Notes under the pieces: generated by a model
What the model saw: the letters and a program-made list of their open reading frames with translations, nothing else
Database searches by the model: none
What the model was told of the DNA's origin: nothing
Assembly: GCA_921293015.1 (NCBI GenBank)
Contig: OV121092.1
Span: forward strand, 2,548,001-2,612,000
Direction: 5' to 3'
Source of the DNA: Phorcus lineatus
Lineage: Eukaryota > Mollusca > Gastropoda > Trochida > Trochidae
Length of the DNA: 64,000 bases
Program-made: the position numbers and the translations under genes
Part shown: piece by piece, positions 60,641-64,000 of the stretch
Layout of the letters: every line of letters begins with the position of its first letter
How positions within the stretch are numbered: position 1 is the first letter of the stretch

Positions 60641-61739
60641 TCATCCGATGGTAATGTTCGTTTAACAAAGATCTGCTGATTCTGGCTAGAAAGGGTAAGA
60701 AATCTAAGGTAAGAGTATATGTTTGTTTTGCCTTTTAATATACACTCCCGAAAATATAAAACATAGTTGCAGAAAACAAATTGAGCAACATGCTTCTAAA
60801 ATACGAAGACATGTATGTGTATGTTTATTACCGTAAATCAGATGCTACACAAAAACACCTTCTCAAACGGACGTTTACATTTTATCAACTTTATCATTGT
60901 TAATCTCAGACGTTTCCACTAGATCGTGTATGTCTTTCAACCTGGTTATGTGTAGAATTTTTTTTATTTATTGAAAACAACATATCTATTAATGATATTG
61001 AAACAATACGACGCTTTCTATATGCATATTTTCCCTTTATTGTAGCATGTAGAATAATCCGAAGGTTGATGACAGGCCAGGTTTGATGTGTTATAAAACT
61101 GATCCTGGAATATTATCATTGTCCTGTGATATTCAAGCCTATATAAGATAATGTTTTCGAAGGTTTATCGAGATAATTCTTAGGGCCTGTGGGGATTAAT
61201 GTCAACTACCTATGATGCAGAAAATCTTATGATGTATATATATTCAACTTGGAGATGTGGTTTATTAAATCATGAGATTTATCATGAGATTAAATATTGG
61301 AATAATAGAACTCTAAATTTCCTTCAGTAAGATTAGCAGACATCAGAGTATTGGGAAATCTGTAAGCATAATTAGTTTATATTGTCACTATATGTTTTGA
61401 TATGCTGATTGCGGTTTTTTTCTTTAAATAAAAACGTAAAATTCTAACAGATTTTGTGGGTGTATATAGCAAAAGAATTAAAATATTCAGGGAACATATA
61501 TATTCTCATTAACTGTTTTCTGTTACAAATACATCGACAAGTTTGAAAATAGCTTCGAATATCCCACATCCAAAATAATGTTTTCATGAAATACGTACAT
61601 CTTTATACATTGCACCCCCGATGAGATAATTAGCATTATGACATAATCTTTGTCACGTCATAACACTGTAAAATAATTTAATGAGGTTGTCAACAATTGT
61701 AATTCTATGTAACCGACGATAATTTTCAACCTGAGGCAC

Positions 61740-63520
61740 TATTAAATAATCTTAAATTAATTTTGATAAGAGCCAGTGAAGATACAGCTAGATCAAATAA
61801 CTCAGGGAATAAACTGATTAAATTATGCAGAAATCTTGACCTATTCATATGTAATGGTAGAATTGGTAATGATTAAGATATTGGTAGAAAAACATGTAAA
61901 GATGCAAGTGTCGTAGACTATATTATATGTTTACCATCATGCTTACCTTTAATGATTGACTTGAATCTACTTGACTTTTCAATTTTATATTTAGAAGCTC
62001 ACTGCCCTGTAACCTTCAATTTGTCCAGTTAAATACCCAAATAGAAACAGAAGTTATCCAAAACAATAGTAGCAAGACACAGAATCCCGTAAGAAACCCA
62101 AGACGATTTGACAGCAGTAAATCAAAAGAATTCATTGATAAATTAGACACAACTAGGATAAATAATCTAAGCCAGAGGGCCCATGTAGCCAGGCTTGAAC
62201 AATGTGACCCAGCCCTGGTTAATGACATCACTGACGAGGTCGCGCTTGTACTGACAGAGGCTGCACGTGCAACGTTTGGAGTGCGAAGTCAGAGACGAAG
62301 TAGGAAAGCTTCTGTTAAGAAATCGAAACCATGATTTAATGTATAGTGTCATAACGGCAGGAAAAGATTTAACAAAGCTAAACGTCGTTTTAAAAAACTA
62401 AAAACTGTTTATAGTAAACGTGTTTGAAGATTGGAATCTAAGAATTATAAGAAATGTTTGGACAAAAATATCAGACTTTACAAAGATGAAATTAAGAAAA
62501 AGCTAATTTTCGTAAATGATGTCGAATCCCATTTACTGACCTCAAACTGTAACTCTCATATATCTCTCTCTTATATCGAAGATGAAAGCTTAATTATATA
62601 TATATAATTGTTAGTTTTATTAAATGCAGATGATGCAGTATTGTTTGATCAGTCAGCGAAAGGATTACAAGATGCTTCAGATTCATTCAAGGACTATTGT
62701 GATTCTTTGAAGTTAAATGTTAATATAAATAAAACTTAAATTGTAATATTTGGGAGAGGACCAGCAAAAAGTACAAAACTAAAATTCTATTTAGATGGCC
62801 ATAAACTGGACATAGTTGATGATTATTCTTATCTTGGTATAACGCTCCATAGAAATAGAATTTTTTTTATCAAGCATTAAGAATGTTTGTTATAGTGCTT
62901 CTACAGCAATGTATAACTTACTGATAAAATCGAGAAAGTTGAACTTACCATTGGACTGCCTATCATTAGTATTTGACTCGATCTTAGCATATGGTGCAGA
63001 AATCTGGTGCTTAGAAAATCTTGAAATTATTTAGAAAATACATTTCAAATTTTTAAGACTGATTACTGGCTTAGGAAATTCAACCCCTCGTTTTATGTTG
63101 TGCGGAGAATTAGGTAGATACCTCATCAGAATTACATTATATACACGGCTGATAAAGTTTTGGCATAGTTTAACTTACCAAATGGGCCGTTTAATTTTAA
63201 GTTGACCAACTTAATATATACATATCTGTCAAGCGAAAGAACTATAACAACTGACAACCCATGGCTTTCGCACGTACAATATGTCCTAAACAATACTGGA
63301 CTTTCTTATATATTTGAAAATCCCTCTATTTGTACAACCCATTGGCTCGTCTCGAAAGTTGAACTTACCCTTAAAAATCAATTTATCCAAAATTGGCACA
63401 GTAACATTTGCTCTAGCACAAAGACAAAGGCAACCGCCTCAAATAATTGTTTAATTGCCATTGATGTGGATATCTATTTTCACCACACGCTTAATAGTGT
63501 TACAGCGTCAAATGATTTAT
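61740..63520 (+). pseudogene. Degraded LINE ORF2 remnant
   Basis: The endonuclease end is readable from about 61770 (NSGNKLIKLCRNLDLFICNG, a stop, then KTCKDASVVDYIICLPSC and EAHCPVTFNLSS). A basic linker follows near 62340-62510 (KRFNKAKRRFKKLKT). The reverse transcriptase resumes only at its catalytic box (LLNADDAVLFDQSAKG near 62620) and continues through FYLDGHKLDIVDDYSYLGIT with several stops and shifts. The N-terminal reverse transcriptase half is deleted. The 108-codon frame at 63202 is part of this ORF. Confidence 0.85.
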
Positions 63521-63834
63521 ATAACTGAGTGGAAAACATTCTCTGAAAGTCGTTAATTATTTGGATGTTTTTCTGTCAATGTTACAATAGATGTATAGAT
63601 CACGAGGCAATGATTTTGTTTATGACGTCACAAAAAGGGCATGTGACCACTCATGCAATCACTGGTTTGTGGCCAGATAGATGTAAGCTGACTATCAAAG
63701 GTGACATTCAAAAACGGCTTTCGTTACCAAAGTGAATTCGAACATATTTGAGTAGCGACCTTTGACGTACTATACAATATTGTAATCAGAGATTCATATA
63801 TTCAAAAGAAAATAGTTAAAAATAGTTATGTAAA

Positions 63835-64000
63835 CTTTAACCATCGCAGATGAATGTCATTACATTTTCCACTGTAAAGCCCTTAGCAACTTCAGGAAAC
63901 AATATTTGCCTATCTCTCTAACGAATTTTCCAAATATATCAAACTTCAGAAAAATCATATCTACAAATAAATCCAAAGACTTAGTAAATTTATCAAAAAA
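63835..64000 (+). pseudogene. LINE ORF2 C-terminal fragment running off the window
   Basis: ADECHYIFHCKALSNFRKQY, then LPISLTNFPNISNF, is the cysteine/histidine end of the same LINE family. The last 105 bases are identical to 59599-59703. It probably continues the 61.7 kb remnant after an interruption at 63.53-63.83 kb. Confidence 0.75.

Overview
The window looks like AT-rich nuclear DNA from a marine invertebrate, most likely a mollusc. The reasons are a compact-exon, large-intron animal gene, GT-AG splice sites, and dense interspersed repeats of types common in mollusc genomes: Penelope-like elements (PLEs), several LINEs, tRNA-derived SINEs, and GGACGGACG-rich elements. The phylum call is inference from repeat style. 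The species cannot be told.

The one clear multi-exon host gene is a class B1 (secretin-family) G-protein-coupled receptor on the minus strand, at about 31.1 to 18.4 kb. I reconstructed twelve exons by joining splice sites; every junction keeps phase. Together they give at least 488 residues: a six-cysteine hormone-receptor domain, seven transmembrane segments and a 102-residue tail ending in a class I PDZ-type motif. TM6, TM7 and the 42-nt exon resemble parathyroid-hormone (PTH/PTHrP) receptors most. The signal-peptide exon was not found. The last codons and start of the 3' UTR lie in a 182-bp tandem duplication. A small THAP zinc-finger ORF sits antisense inside the intron between the TM6 and TM7 exons and is bracketed by a 24-bp inverted repeat.

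Layout. 0-2.5 kb: copies of a dispersed repeat. 2.5-6.4 kb: unremarkable AT-rich DNA. 6.5-13.0 kb: a nearly complete LINE (minus strand, ORF1 intact, ORF2 frameshifted twice), apparently lying between a PLE GIY-YIG fragment and PLE terminal sequence with a hammerhead-ribozyme-like fold. 14.3-15.1 kb: an inverted-repeat-bounded element with internal tandem units. 16.3 and 58.8 kb: two copies of a MITE-like family. 18.4-31.5 kb: the receptor gene, with a foldback repeat and an intronic tandem duplication. 33.7-34.5 kb: a repeat-in-repeat composite. 35-42.6 kb: mostly featureless. 42.7-43.4 and 49.0-49.45 kb: minisatellites. 52.4-58.0 kb: two paralogous segments, one carrying an extra LINE remnant, plus SINE-like repeats. 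59.5-64.0 kb: LINE remnants with a perfect 60-bp direct repeat and a perfect 105-bp repeat.

Apart from the receptor gene, the THAP ORF and the retroelement ORFs, the listed open frames are short and unsupported. No rRNA, CRISPR array, prokaryotic feature or convincing functional tRNA gene was seen.
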